The notes under the pieces: generated by a model
Told to the model about the DNA's origin: nothing
The model's input: only the letters and a program-made list of their open reading frames with translations
The model's database searches: none
Assembly: GCF_039542905.1 (NCBI RefSeq)
Contig: NZ_BAABIS010000001.1
Coordinates: 8,122,001 to 8,186,000, forward strand
Reading direction: 5' to 3'
Origin: Kitasatospora terrestris
Lineage (GTDB): Bacteria > Actinomycetota > Actinomycetes > Streptomycetales > Streptomycetaceae
Length of the DNA: 64,000 nt
Shown here: in pieces, positions 41,516 to 49,698 of the stretch
Numbering within the stretch: position 1 is the stretch's first letter
How the letters are laid out: every line of letters starts with the position of its first letter
Position numbers and translations under genes: made by a program

Positions 41516-44008
41516 GTGCACGAATCCCTCGATCCGACCACGACCCGTCCCGCGGCGGCCCCCGCCCCCGCGGTGCCCGCCGTCGTCGCCCAGCGCGACC
41601 ACGGGGGCGATCACGCCGCCGTCCAGGCCGGCCCCGCGGCGGTCACCCGGCTCGCCGCCACGGTGGAGAGCCTGCGCGCGGAACTCGCGCTGGCCCGCCA
41701 GGACGCCGCCGGCCGCTCACTGATAGAGATGGCCGCCGGAGTCCTGATCGAACGGCTGGGCTGCGGCCCGACCCAGGCCGCCGCCCAACTCGCCGCCCTG
41801 GCCGAGCAGGCCGACGTGCCCGTGCTGGAGTTCGCCGCCGACCTGGTCAACCAGGTGGCCGCCGACAAGATCTCCGCCATCGCCCGGGACTTCGTCTCCG
41901 GCTCCGCCGAGCGGACCGACGGCCCCGCGCTGCGGCTGCGCGCGGCCGAGGCGCACAGCCTGGCCGCCGGAGACAGCGAGTCGGTCGCCGACTCGATGCT
42001 CGCCACCGCGCTGCGCCCGCTCGGGGCCGTCGCCGTCGCGATCTGGGCCGCCCACACGGACCAGTCGATGACCCTGGAGGGCAGCGCCGGCTTCGGCGAG
42101 GCGGAGGCCCGGCGCTGGCGGCACGTACCGCCCGGTGTGTCCACCCCGGCCCGCCGGGCGCTCGACGAACGCGAGACCGTCGTCTACCCGACGCTCGCCC
42201 AGGCGGGCCTGCCGACCATCGGCCAGCACGAGTTCACCGGCGGACGGATCGTCGTGCCCGCCGGGACCGGCGGCCGGCTGATCGGCGTGCTGGAGGTCTG
42301 CTGGGAGACCCTGCTGCCCGAACAGTCCCAGCCCTTGCGGCGCCAGTTCGAGGCGCTCGCGGAACTGTGCGCCATCACGCTGGAGACCGGAGCCGGGCCC
42401 GGTGCGGTGGACGACGCGGACCGCGAGTTCGAGGACCTCCAGCGGCTGACCGACGGCATCCTCGACCCGTGCCTGGTCCTGCGCCTCGCGCCCGGCCGGG
42501 CCGAACTGCCACTGGAGTTCGCCGTCCGGCACGTCAACCCCGCCTTCGTCGACTTCGCCGGCCGGCCCGCCAGCGCCGTCGCCGGGGCACGCCTGCTGGA
42601 GGCCTACCCGCTCGCCGCGGAGGCCGGCGGCCTCGCCGAGAAGATCGAGCACGTCTTCGCCACCGGCGAGCCGTTCCGCACCGCGGACATGCCCCTCGCC
42701 GCGACCGTCGACGGCGTCGCCCTCCACGCCCGGGCCCAGGTCAGCATCAACCGGCACGGACGGCACGTCGTGGTGATCTGGCGACTCGACGACGGCACCC
42801 CGCGCGTCGCCCGACTCCTCCAGCACGCGCAGCGGCTGGGCCGGATCGGCGGCTTCGAGGAGCACCTCCAGAGCGGTCAGATCGCGTGGAACGACACCCT
42901 CTACGACCTGCACGGCCTGCCGCCCACCGCACAGCCGATCGCCCTGCTGCGGCTCCCCGACCACGCCCACCCCGACGACCGGCCCGCCATCGACCGGTTC
43001 CTCCGCACCCTGCTGCACCACCACCGCCCGGCCTCCACGGCGTTCCGCCTGCAACGCCCGGACGGTGTCGCCCGCCACATCCGCGTCGTCGCCGAACCGG
43101 TCCACGACCACGACGCCGCGGTGGTCACCGTCCGGGGTGCCTACCAGGACATCTCGGCCCAGCACTGGACCGAGGTCGCCCTCGCCGCGGCCCGCGACCA
43201 ACTCGCCCACACCGAGCAGCAGGCCGCCGAACGCAACCGCCTCGCCCTGCAGCTCCAGCACGCCATCATGCCGCCCGCCCGGGGCCCCCTCACCCTGCAC
43301 GACCTGGAGGTCGCGGTCCGCTACCGGCCCGCCGAGAAGGACCACCTGGTCGGCGGGGACTGGTACGACACCCTCGCCCTGCCCTCCGGCGAGATCCTGC
43401 TGTGCGTGGGCGACGTCGCCGGGCACGGCATCGAGGCGGCCACCGGCATGGTCGCCCTGCGCAACGCCCTGCGCGGCCTGGCCGCCACCGGCGCCGGCCC
43501 CGCCCAACTGCTCACCTGGCTCAACAGCGTCACCCACCACCTCACCGACAACGTCACCGCCACCGCCGTCTGCGCCCTCTACCACCCGACGACGCGACAC
43601 CTGCGCTGGGCCCGCGCCGGGCACCTGCCCCCCGTCCTGCTGCGCGACGGCCGGGCGAGCACCCTGCCGCAGCCGGGCGGCATCCTGCTGGGAGCACTCG
43701 ACCACGCCGACTACGAGGAGGAGCACGTCGACCTCGCGCCCGGCGACACGCTGGTGATGTTCACCGACGGCCTCATCGAGCGCCGGGACCAGTCGGTCCA
43801 GGCCTCGCTCCGCGCCCTCCTGGCGCTGAGCGAGCAGACCTCCCGCACCCAGGAGGACGGGACGGACGACCTCGAGGCCCACCTCGACCACCTCCTGCGC
43901 CACAGCAACGCGGACACGGACGACGACACCTGTCTCGTCGGCATCTCGGTCCACCAGTCGATCCATCACGAATTGTCCACCAATCCTTCACAGGGATTCG
44001 GCGCATGA
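41516..44008 (+). CDS. ANTAR-GAF-PAS-PP2C (SpoIIE/RsbU-type) serine phosphatase
   Basis: An 830-residue signalling phosphatase that should dephosphorylate STAS anti-anti-sigma factors. Residues 45-115 resemble an ANTAR RNA-binding domain (RSLIEMAAGVLIERLGCGPTQAAAQLAALAEQ). Residues 145-280 are GAF-like (VAVAIWAAHTDQSMTLEGSAG). Two PAS-like segments follow (about 300-410 and 430-545). The C-terminal PP2C domain has LQHAIMPP, GGDWYDTLALPSGEILLCVGDVAGHGIEAA and VMFTDGLIERRDQS, with the metal-binding Asp residues present. GTG 41516 follows AGGAG. It lies 56 bp behind the kinase, probably co-transcribed, and directly precedes the sigma factor. Confidence 0.92.
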   Translation: MHESLDPTTTRPAAAPAPAVPAVVAQRDHGGDHAAVQAGPAAVTRLAATVESLRAELALARQDAAGRSLIEMAAGVLIERLGCGPTQAAAQLAALAEQADVPVLEFAADLVNQVAADKISAIARDFVSGSAERTDGPALRLRAAEAHSLAAGDSESVADSMLATALRPLGAVAVAIWAAHTDQSMTLEGSAGFGEAEARRWRHVPPGVSTPARRALDERETVVYPTLAQAGLPTIGQHEFTGGRIVVPAGTGGRLIGVLEVCWETLLPEQSQPLRRQFEALAELCAITLETGAGPGAVDDADREFEDLQRLTDGILDPCLVLRLAPGRAELPLEFAVRHVNPAFVDFAGRPASAVAGARLLEAYPLAAEAGGLAEKIEHVFATGEPFRTADMPLAATVDGVALHARAQVSINRHGRHVVVIWRLDDGTPRVARLLQHAQRLGRIGGFEEHLQSGQIAWNDTLYDLHGLPPTAQPIALLRLPDHAHPDDRPAIDRFLRTLLHHHRPASTAFRLQRPDGVARHIRVVAEPVHDHDAAVVTVRGAYQDISAQHWTEVALAAARDQLAHTEQQAAERNRLALQLQHAIMPPARGPLTLHDLEVAVRYRPAEKDHLVGGDWYDTLALPSGEILLCVGDVAGHGIEAATGMVALRNALRGLAATGAGPAQLLTWLNSVTHHLTDNVTATAVCALYHPTTRHLRWARAGHLPPVLLRDGRASTLPQPGGILLGALDHADYEEEHVDLAPGDTLVMFTDGLIERRDQSVQASLRALLALSEQTSRTQEDGTDDLEAHLDHLLRHSNADTDDDTCLVGISVHQSIHHELSTNPSQGFGA

Positions 44009-44027
44009 AGACCGGGAACGCGGGTAC
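44003..44027 (+). promoter_or_regulatory. Predicted SigB-class promoter of the sigma factor gene
   Basis: GCAT (44003-44006), 15 bp, GGGTAC (44022-44027), 36 bp before GTG 44064. It matches the streptomycete SigB consensus GNNT-N14-16-GGGTAC exactly, implying autoregulation. Confidence 0.65.
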
Positions 44028-44063
44028 CGGGGGACGGACCGTACCTCCGAAGAAGGGACCGAC

Positions 44064-44960
44064 GTGGCTGTGACCAGTGACGAACTCCTCCTCCAGGCGC
44101 CCGCCCTGGGGAGCAGCACCGCCGCGGTCCCGGCGCCCAGGACCGCGCGACGGATCCTGCCCGAGCTGGCCGGCGTCGAGGACCCGCGCCAGGTCGCGCC
44201 GGCCGACGCCCGCGAGCTGACCAAGGTGCTCCTCGCCCGCCTCGCCACGCTCGAGGAGGGCACCCGGGAGTACTCCTACGTGCGCTCCACCCTGGTCGAG
44301 ATCAACCTGTCGCTGGTCCGGTACGCGATCCGGCGCTTCGGCTCGCAGCAGGAATCCACCGACGACCTGCTCCAGGTCGGCTCGGTCGGCCTGATCAAGG
44401 CCATCGACCGCTTCGACCCCGACCACGGTGCGGAGTTCGCCACCTTCGCCATCCCCACCGTCCTGGGGGAGATCCGACGGCACTTCCGCGACACCACCTG
44501 GGCCGTCCACGTGCCCAGGCGCCTGCAGGAACTGCGCATCACCCTCGCCAAGGCCCAGGACGAACTCTCCCAGCGCCTCGACCGGGCCCCGACCGTCGCC
44601 GAACTCGCCGACCACCTGTCGCTCCCGCAGGACGAGATCCTCGAAGGCCTCACCGCCGCCAACGCCCACAGCACCGACTCCATCGACACGGCCGGATCCC
44701 GCGACGGCGACCGGCCCGGTGCTCTCGCGGACCGCCTCGGAGAGCCCGACGGACGGCTCGACCTCGTCGAGAACCTCGTCGCCCTCAAGCCCCTCATAGC
44801 CGCGCTGCCCGAACGCGACCGCCTCATCCTGTCCATGCGCTTCACCCAGGACCTGACCCAGTCGCAGATCGGCGCCCGCATCGGCCTGTCCCAGATGCAG
44901 GTCTCCCGCCTGCTCAGCCGCGCGCTCGACCAGCTGCGCCAGGGCCTCGACGGGGCCTGA
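44064..44960 (+). CDS. sigB: SigB/SigF-type stress sigma factor
   Basis: A 298-residue sigma-70 group 3 factor. Region 2: EINLSLVRYAIRRFGSQQ, DDLLQVGSVGLIKAIDRFDP, FATFAIPTVLGEIRRHFRD and TTWAVHVPRRLQEL. Region 3: LSQRLDRAPTVAELADHL. Region 4: LPERDRLILSMRFTQ and LTQSQIGARIGLSQMQVSRLLSRAL. These are signatures of the SigB/F family used in general and osmotic stress and sporulation. GTG 44064 follows AAGGGA. Its promoter is of its own class, and STAS and RsbW-like genes follow, forming a partner-switch module. Streptomyces has several paralogues; the symbol reflects family only. Confidence 0.93.
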   Translation: MAVTSDELLLQAPALGSSTAAVPAPRTARRILPELAGVEDPRQVAPADARELTKVLLARLATLEEGTREYSYVRSTLVEINLSLVRYAIRRFGSQQESTDDLLQVGSVGLIKAIDRFDPDHGAEFATFAIPTVLGEIRRHFRDTTWAVHVPRRLQELRITLAKAQDELSQRLDRAPTVAELADHLSLPQDEILEGLTAANAHSTDSIDTAGSRDGDRPGALADRLGEPDGRLDLVENLVALKPLIAALPERDRLILSMRFTQDLTQSQIGARIGLSQMQVSRLLSRALDQLRQGLDGA

Positions 44961-44981
44961 GAGCGCCGCACAGACAGCGAC

Positions 44982-45011
44982 TTGGCCGCACCAGCTGCGT
45001 CTGCGTAAGGT
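44982..45011 (+). promoter_or_regulatory. Possible housekeeping promoter of the STAS gene
   Basis: TTGGCC (44982-44987), 18 bp, TAAGGT (45006-45011), 30 bp before ATG 45041. Confidence 0.4.
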
Positions 45012-45040
45012 CATGAGGACACCCGTGGAGGGGGACACCG

Positions 45041-45439
45041 ATGCCATCCCAGAACGACACCGAGCCGACCGTGCCGGACCGCACCGACCCCGCAGCCGGG
45101 CCGGTCGCCCGGCCGCAGTCCGCCGACGACCGAGCCGCCGTCTGCGCCCTCGCGGGCGACCTGGACATCGAGACGCTGGCTCCGGCCGCGACAGCGCTCG
45201 ACGAGGCGATCCGCGACCGCCCCGACGTCCTGGTCGTCGACCTGGAGCAGGTGGGATTCTGCGACTCCTCGGGCCTCAACATGCTGCTCAAGGTCCGGAT
45301 GGCCGCCAACGCGGCCGGCACCGAGCTGCGCCTCGCGGGCGCGTCCCCGACGGTCCTGCGGCTGCTGGAACTGACCGGCGCCGACACCGTGTTCTCGCTG
45401 CACCCGGACACCGCGTCCGCGCTCACCGCCCCCCGGTAG
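45041..45439 (+). CDS. STAS-domain anti-anti-sigma factor (RsbV-like)
   Basis: A 132-residue protein. After a disordered 28-residue lead, the STAS fold reads AAVCALAGDLDIETLAPAATALDEA, VLVVDLEQVGFCDSSGLNMLLKV with the phosphorylatable Ser in DSSGLN, then LRLLELTGADTVFSLH. When dephosphorylated by a PP2C enzyme it should sequester the RsbW-like kinase and release the sigma factor. ATG 45041 follows GGAGGGGG. Downstream of sigB and upstream of an RsbW-like gene. Confidence 0.92.
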   Translation: MPSQNDTEPTVPDRTDPAAGPVARPQSADDRAAVCALAGDLDIETLAPAATALDEAIRDRPDVLVVDLEQVGFCDSSGLNMLLKVRMAANAAGTELRLAGASPTVLRLLELTGADTVFSLHPDTASALTAPR

Positions 45440-45540
45440 GAGTGGACGATGACTTCGAGCACACGGATGCGCGGGAATGATCCGGGCCGGGCCGGGCAGC
45501 AGACCCAGCAGACAGCGTCGACTCCGAAGGGTGCCCGTTC

Positions 45541-46005
45541 ATGAACACTCGCCGGGAAACCCTGGACGAACAGGCCTTCGCCCCCCCGGCGTCCGCCTTC
45601 GCCCCGACGCTGCCGGCCGCCGGACAGCGGCGGCGGCTGCCCTTCGCGGGTCAGCAGCAGGTCGTGACGCGGGCCAGGGCGTTCACCCTGAGCGCGCTCA
45701 CCGACTGGTCGTGGCCCGGGTCCGAGGACGTCGTCCTGCTGGTCGCGGAACTGGTCGCCAACGCCGTGCTCCACGCGGGCGGCCCGATCGAGCTCGTCCT
45801 CGACGCCCACCCCACCCGCCTCCGGATCGAGGTCAGCGACAACTCGCCCGTCCTGCCCGCCCCGCGCCGGCCGCACCGACCCGAGATGCCCGGCGGCCAC
45901 GGCCTGTACATCGTGCAGCAGGCCTCCGACCGGTGGGGCGCGGCGCCGCAGGCATGGGGCAAGACCGTCTGGGCCGAGATCGACACCCGCTCGCCGAACA
46001 CCTGA
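45541..46005 (+). CDS. RsbW-like ATP-binding anti-sigma factor
   Basis: A 154-residue HATPase_c_2 protein. QVVTRARAFTLSALTDW leads to the N-box ELVANAVLHAGGPIELVL, the G1-like motif VSDNSPVLP and G2 GGHGLYIVQQASDRWG; it ends GKTVWAEID. Such single-domain ATPases bind a sigma factor or phosphorylate STAS partners. ATG 45541 follows GAAGGG. Located two genes after sigB, so its likely partners are SigB and the STAS proteins at 45041 and 46070. Confidence 0.9.
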   Translation: MNTRRETLDEQAFAPPASAFAPTLPAAGQRRRLPFAGQQQVVTRARAFTLSALTDWSWPGSEDVVLLVAELVANAVLHAGGPIELVLDAHPTRLRIEVSDNSPVLPAPRRPHRPEMPGGHGLYIVQQASDRWGAAPQAWGKTVWAEIDTRSPNT

Positions 46006-46069
46006 GCCGGGGCGCGGCCGTCCGAGCCGGCGCAGCTGCCGCCGTCCCGCCGACCGCCGTGCGCGGTGG

Positions 46070-46444
46070 TCACACCCATCCCTCCACGGAGACGCTGCGG
46101 TCGGGCGGCAGCGGGCGGGCGGCCAGGATGTCGAAGACGGTGTCCGCCTCGGTGACCCGGAGCAGCCGGGTGACCTGGCCGCTGGGTGCGGCGAGCCGGA
46201 AGGCGATGCCGGCCGCGTTCGCGGCGCGGCGGGCGCGGAGGAGTTCGTTGAGGCCGGAGGAGGAGCAGAACGTCAGGTCGGAGCAGTCGACGACCAGTGT
46301 CCCGGGGACGGGTGCGGTGTCCAGGGCCTGGTGGAGGGCGCGGGCCAGCGCGGCGGCGGTGTCCAGGTCCGCGTGGCCGTGCAGCGCGACGATCCGCATG
46401 CCCGGCGGCGCCGGGCAGCGGCTGGTGCTCAGCACCGTGTCCAC
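46070..46444 (-). CDS. STAS-domain anti-anti-sigma factor 2
   Basis: A 124-residue STAS protein: MRIVALHGHADLDTAAALARAL, TLVVDCSDLTFCSSSGLNELLRARRAANAAGIAFRLA and RLLRVTEADTVFDIL. The phosphorylatable Ser lies in CSSSGLN. GTG 46444 follows AAAGGAG at 6 nt. It faces the RsbW-like gene tail to tail, and is similar in sequence to the STAS gene at 45041, so it may compete for the same kinase. Confidence 0.9.
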   Translation of the reverse strand: MDTVLSTSRCPAPPGMRIVALHGHADLDTAAALARALHQALDTAPVPGTLVVDCSDLTFCSSSGLNELLRARRAANAAGIAFRLAAPSGQVTRLLRVTEADTVFDILAARPLPPDRSVSVEGWV

Positions 46445-46645
46445 GACGGGCTCCTTTCCACACCGGGCCGCGGGCGTTGTCGCCCTCTTCGATCCTGCCC
46501 CCTCGAGCCCGTCGCTACAGCTCCGGAAACGAACCGGAGCGGCGAGGGCGGCCGCGGGGCGCAGCCGCCGGCTCCGGACGGTGCCGAACGGGTGACCGCA
46601 GGCGTCCGCCCACATGGCGGCCGGCCACGCGGGTAACCGCTGGGC

Positions 46646-47251
46646 ATGCGAGCACTGATCGTGAACTGCACCCTCAAGCCGTCCCCCGAGCCGTCGAACA
46701 CCGAGGCACTGGCCGCCGTCGTCGCGGCCGAGCTCACCTCGCTGGGGGTGGAGGTCGACACCGTCCGCGCCGTCGACCTCGACCTCAAACCCGGGGTGAA
46801 GACCGACATGGGCGGCGGCGACCAGTGGCCGGAGGTGCACGCCAAGGTGGTGGCCGCCGAGATCCTGGTCGTCGCTTCGCCGACCTGGGTCGGCCGCCCG
46901 TCCTCGATCGCCCAGCGCGTGCTGGAACGGATGGACGCGATGATCTCCGAGACCGACGACGAGGGCCGCCCCGCGGGCTACGGCCGCGTCGCCGGCGTGG
47001 TGGTCACGGGCAACGAGGACGGCGCCCACCACGTGATCAGCGAGATCGGCGGTGCCCTGGTCGACATCGGGTACACCGTCCCGGCGCAGGCCTGGACCTA
47101 CTGGCACCTGGGCCCCGGCCCCGGGCCCGACTACCTGGACGACGACAAGGGCCACGAGTGGTCCCGCACCACCGGCCGCACCATGGCCCGCAACCTGCAC
47201 CACGTCGCCACCGCCCTCGCCTCCCGCCCGTGGCCCGCCCCGGCCCGGTAG
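46646..47251 (+). CDS. Flavodoxin-like NAD(P)H-dependent oxidoreductase
   Basis: A 201-residue FMN-binding protein of the flavodoxin/NADPH:quinone reductase fold: MRALIVNCTLKPSPEPSNTEAL (phosphate-binding loop), EILVVASPTWVGRPSSIAQRVLERMDAM, GVVVTGNEDGAHHVISEIGGALVDIGYTVP. Likely reduces quinones or similar acceptors in stress defence. The 200 bp upstream has no confident promoter. Confidence 0.9.
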   Translation: MRALIVNCTLKPSPEPSNTEALAAVVAAELTSLGVEVDTVRAVDLDLKPGVKTDMGGGDQWPEVHAKVVAAEILVVASPTWVGRPSSIAQRVLERMDAMISETDDEGRPAGYGRVAGVVVTGNEDGAHHVISEIGGALVDIGYTVPAQAWTYWHLGPGPGPDYLDDDKGHEWSRTTGRTMARNLHHVATALASRPWPAPAR

Positions 47252-47271
47252 GACCGTGCCCGGCCGGCTCC

Positions 47272-47295
47272 GTTTGCCGCAGCCGACGGGGGAAA
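47272..47295 (+). promoter_or_regulatory. Possible SigB-class promoter
   Basis: GTTT (47272-47275), 14 bp, GGGAAA (47290-47295), 52 bp before ATG 47348. Same layout as 35367-35390. Confidence 0.3.
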
Positions 47296-47347
47296 GGCGG
47301 ACCGTGGGGCGCGTGCCCCACGACGACACGGACAGGGGTGATCGAGC

Positions 47348-47671
47348 ATGCCTCGCGGATCGAGCCCGAAACGGGAGAGGCAGTACGAGCACATCAAGGA
47401 CAGCGCGCTGGACCGCGGTGAGAGCAAGGAGCGGGCGGAGGAGATCGCCGCCCGCACCGTCAACAAGGAACGTGCCCGGCACGGCGAGTCGAAGACCTCC
47501 AGTCGCAGCTCCCGCCAGGACATGTCCTCGTCCGAGCGCGGCGGACAGCGCTCCCACAGCGGCTCCCGGGGCCCGACCAAGGAACAGCTGTACAACGAGG
47601 CCAAGAAGCGGAACATCGACGGCCGTTCGAAGATGAACAAGAAGGAACTGCAGGACGCCCTCGGCCGGTAG
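47348..47671 (+). CDS. Small Rho-N/SAP-like protein 2
   Basis: A 107-residue paralogue of 33949-34272: identical MPRGSSPKRERQYEHIKDSAL start, RAEEIAARTVNKERARHGESK, and the C-terminal module GPTKEQLYNEAKKRNIDGRSKMNKKELQDALGR. Very charged, helical, cytoplasmic, possibly nucleic-acid binding. Monocistronic, ended by a 20-bp hairpin. Confidence 0.87.
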   Translation: MPRGSSPKRERQYEHIKDSALDRGESKERAEEIAARTVNKERARHGESKTSSRSSRQDMSSSERGGQRSHSGSRGPTKEQLYNEAKKRNIDGRSKMNKKELQDALGR

Positions 47672-47682
47672 GAGCAACAGCC

Positions 47683-47724
47683 GCAGGCGTGGGCCCGGTC
47701 CCGAGGGACCGGGCCCACGCCTGC
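47683..47724. terminator. 20-bp bidirectional terminator
   Basis: GCAGGCGTGGGCCCGGTCCC (47683-47702) is followed after 2 nt by its perfect complement to 47724. It sits between two convergent genes. Confidence 0.9.
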
Positions 47725-47733
47725 CTCAGGGCG

Positions 47734-47964
47734 TCACGTCCCGTCGCCCCGTTCCGTGCGCCGGTCCGCCCCGCGGCTGCGGTGGCTGGTGTCACAGAAG
47801 GGGTACTGGCGGCTCCGGCGACAGGTGCACAGGGCGGTGACCGGGCGGTCGGCCCGGACGCTCCGGCCGTCGGGCAGCACGATCTCCACGGGGCCGTCGA
47901 CCAGGACCGGGCCGCTGCCGGTCAGCCTCAGGCGGGGAACGGGACGTTCGTCAGGCCCGGACAC
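47734..47964 (-). CDS. CDGSH iron-sulfur protein
   Basis: A 76-residue protein with the 2Fe-2S CDGSH-type motif ALCTCRRSRQYPFCDTSHR (C-x-C-x8-C-x2/3-H pattern). Preceded by VLVDGPVEIVLPDGRSVRADRPV. Electron transfer or Fe-S donation. Last gene of a chained operon; its start (ATG 47964) overlaps the methyltransferase 3' end by 14 bp. Confidence 0.92.
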   Translation of the reverse strand: MSGPDERPVPRLRLTGSGPVLVDGPVEIVLPDGRSVRADRPVTALCTCRRSRQYPFCDTSHRSRGADRRTERGDGT

Positions 47965-48643
47965 CGCGGACCACCACCAAGGTCTCCTCGCGCTCGCCGG
48001 GAGCGATCAGCCCGCGTTCCTCGAACCAGTCGGCGCGCTCCGACATCACCGGGCCGAACCGCTGCCGGCGGGCCGCCACCAGTCCGGCCCGCAGCCCCGC
48101 CCGGTGCAGGGCGTCGAGCGTGGCGTCCGGATTGGCCAGGGAGGACTGCACGATCAGCAGGACACCGCCGGGGGTCAGCAGCCGGGGCGCCTGGCGGCAG
48201 ATCCGGTCGAGGAGCAGCCGCCCGGTCGGCCCGGCGTCCCAGGCCCGCGCGATGCCGCGGCGCGGCGGCCCGGTCAGTTCCGAGGGCACGTAGGGCGGGT
48301 TGGAGACGATGTAGTCGAAGCGGTCGCCGGCGACCGGTGAGGTGAGGTCGCCGTGGCGGACCTTGAGGCGCAGGTGGCGAAGCCGGGCGTTCAGCCAGGC
48401 GGTGGCGAGCGCGAGCCGGGAGAGGTCGACGGCGGTCACCGCCGCGCCGAGCTCGGCGGCTGCCAGGGCGACGGCTCCGGTGCCGGTCCCGAGATCGAGG
48501 AGGCTCGACCCGGGCGCGGGCCGTTCGCGGCGCAGCGCCTCGACGAGGAGCGAGGTGTCGCCCTGGGCGGGGTACACGCCGGGGGGTTTGAGCAGAAGCG
48601 TGGTGCGGCGGGTGCCGGGCCGGTCGGCCTTGATCACTGACAT
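47951..48643 (-). CDS. PrmC/HemK-type SAM-dependent methyltransferase
   Basis: A 230-residue methyltransferase. Motif I is LLDLGTGTGAVALAAAELGA, and the active-site NPPY is in YIVSNPPYVPSE, as in N5-glutamine and adenine methyltransferases; GVLLIVQSSLANPDATL is motif VI-like. It lacks the N-terminal domain of PrmC, so the target may be a small molecule or another protein. ATG 48643 overlaps the preceding stop by 1 base (TGATG) with GAAAGG upstream. Confidence 0.9.
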   Translation of the reverse strand: MSVIKADRPGTRRTTLLLKPPGVYPAQGDTSLLVEALRRERPAPGSSLLDLGTGTGAVALAAAELGAAVTAVDLSRLALATAWLNARLRHLRLKVRHGDLTSPVAGDRFDYIVSNPPYVPSELTGPPRRGIARAWDAGPTGRLLLDRICRQAPRLLTPGGVLLIVQSSLANPDATLDALHRAGLRAGLVAARRQRFGPVMSERADWFEERGLIAPGEREETLVVVRGVRA

Positions 48644-49698
48644 CACGCACCGCCTTTCGGTTGCGGGGAGTCCGGGAGGGGGGTGAGCAGGGAGCTCCGG
48701 TCGTCGTGCCAGCAGCTGAGCAGGTGGTTGCCGAAGCGGGCCTCGACCGCGCCGGTGGCGGCGATGCCGAAGGCGATGTCGGGGCCGAGCGAGGGATCGT
48801 CCTTGACCAGCGGGGTGATGACGGTGCGGCGCACGAGCTGCTCGTGGACGGCGTCGGCCACCACGTGCTCGCGGTAGAAGAGGGTGCCGGCCGGGGAGGC
48901 GCCGAGGCGTTCGAGCGCTGCGGCGAGGCGGGCGGCACCCGGTGGAGAGGTGATCTCCACGGTGGCGAACTGCCCGACCAGCGCGCCGCGCAGGGCGCGG
49001 TGCAGGCCGAACAGCGACATCAGGTTGACCACCGCCAGCGCGGGGGCGGGCACGGCGTCGAGGTAGTGACCGTACCCGGGGGCCAGTCCGAGGTCCGCCA
49101 TCATCTCGGCGAACAGTTGGGCGTGGGCGCGCTCGGGGCGGCCGCCGCCGTACTCGTCGTACTGCACCGTGACCAGCGCGGCCTTGGCGGGGTTCGGCAG
49201 CCGCGGGACCACCCACATCTGCGGGTCGGCCTCCTTGAGGTGGTAGAGCGAGCGGTGCGCCAGGTACTCGCGCAGCTGCCAGCGCTCACCGCGCTCGAGG
49301 AGGTGGTGGGACGGGCCGGTGCCGTCGGTCTCCTCGGCCAGCAGGGCGGACAGCGCGGCGGACAGGGGCGGGGGTTCGCCGGTCTCCTCCCGTACGGCGG
49401 CCAGGAACACCTGCTCCAGCGCGGACCGCAGGGCGAGCACCGAGGCGTCCCACTCCCGTTCGGGGTCGACTCCGGCGAAGCCCTGGTAGTGCAGTTCGTA
49501 GCAGACGTAGAGGGCCAGCTGGACGTCCTCGCCCCAGGGGTCGCCGAGCGGCGGCCGCTCGATCCGGGTGTTCGGGCCGGCGGCGGTGCCCCGCAGGGCG
49601 GCGAGGAGGGCGGCGCTGACCGGTCCGCGTGGCCTCGGCAGTGCGGGCGGCGGACCTGCGGCGTGCGGGGCGAGGCCGGTCGCGGTGGTGGAGGTCAC
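48643..49698 (-). CDS. Haem-oxygenase-like diiron redox enzyme ('iron-containing redox enzyme' family)
   Basis: A 351-residue all-helical protein of the haem-oxygenase-like diiron oxidase superfamily. Candidate metal ligands are Glu68/His70 (CYELHYQG), Asp181/Glu182 (YDEYGGGRPE) and His192 (RAHAQL), and Glu277, Asp282 and His285 (YREHVVADAVHEQL), matching the E...E-H...D-x2-H layout. Such enzymes perform oxidative chemistry on amino acids or lipids. GTG 49698 overlaps the DDAH-like stop by 4 bp, and the 3' end touches the methyltransferase start. The substrate is unknown; co-translation with a guanidine-modifying hydrolase hints at an arginine derivative. Confidence 0.85.
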   Translation of the reverse strand: MTSTTATGLAPHAAGPPPALPRPRGPVSAALLAALRGTAAGPNTRIERPPLGDPWGEDVQLALYVCYELHYQGFAGVDPEREWDASVLALRSALEQVFLAAVREETGEPPPLSAALSALLAEETDGTGPSHHLLERGERWQLREYLAHRSLYHLKEADPQMWVVPRLPNPAKAALVTVQYDEYGGGRPERAHAQLFAEMMADLGLAPGYGHYLDAVPAPALAVVNLMSLFGLHRALRGALVGQFATVEITSPPGAARLAAALERLGASPAGTLFYREHVVADAVHEQLVRRTVITPLVKDDPSLGPDIAFGIAATGAVEARFGNHLLSCWHDDRSSLLTPLPDSPQPKGGA

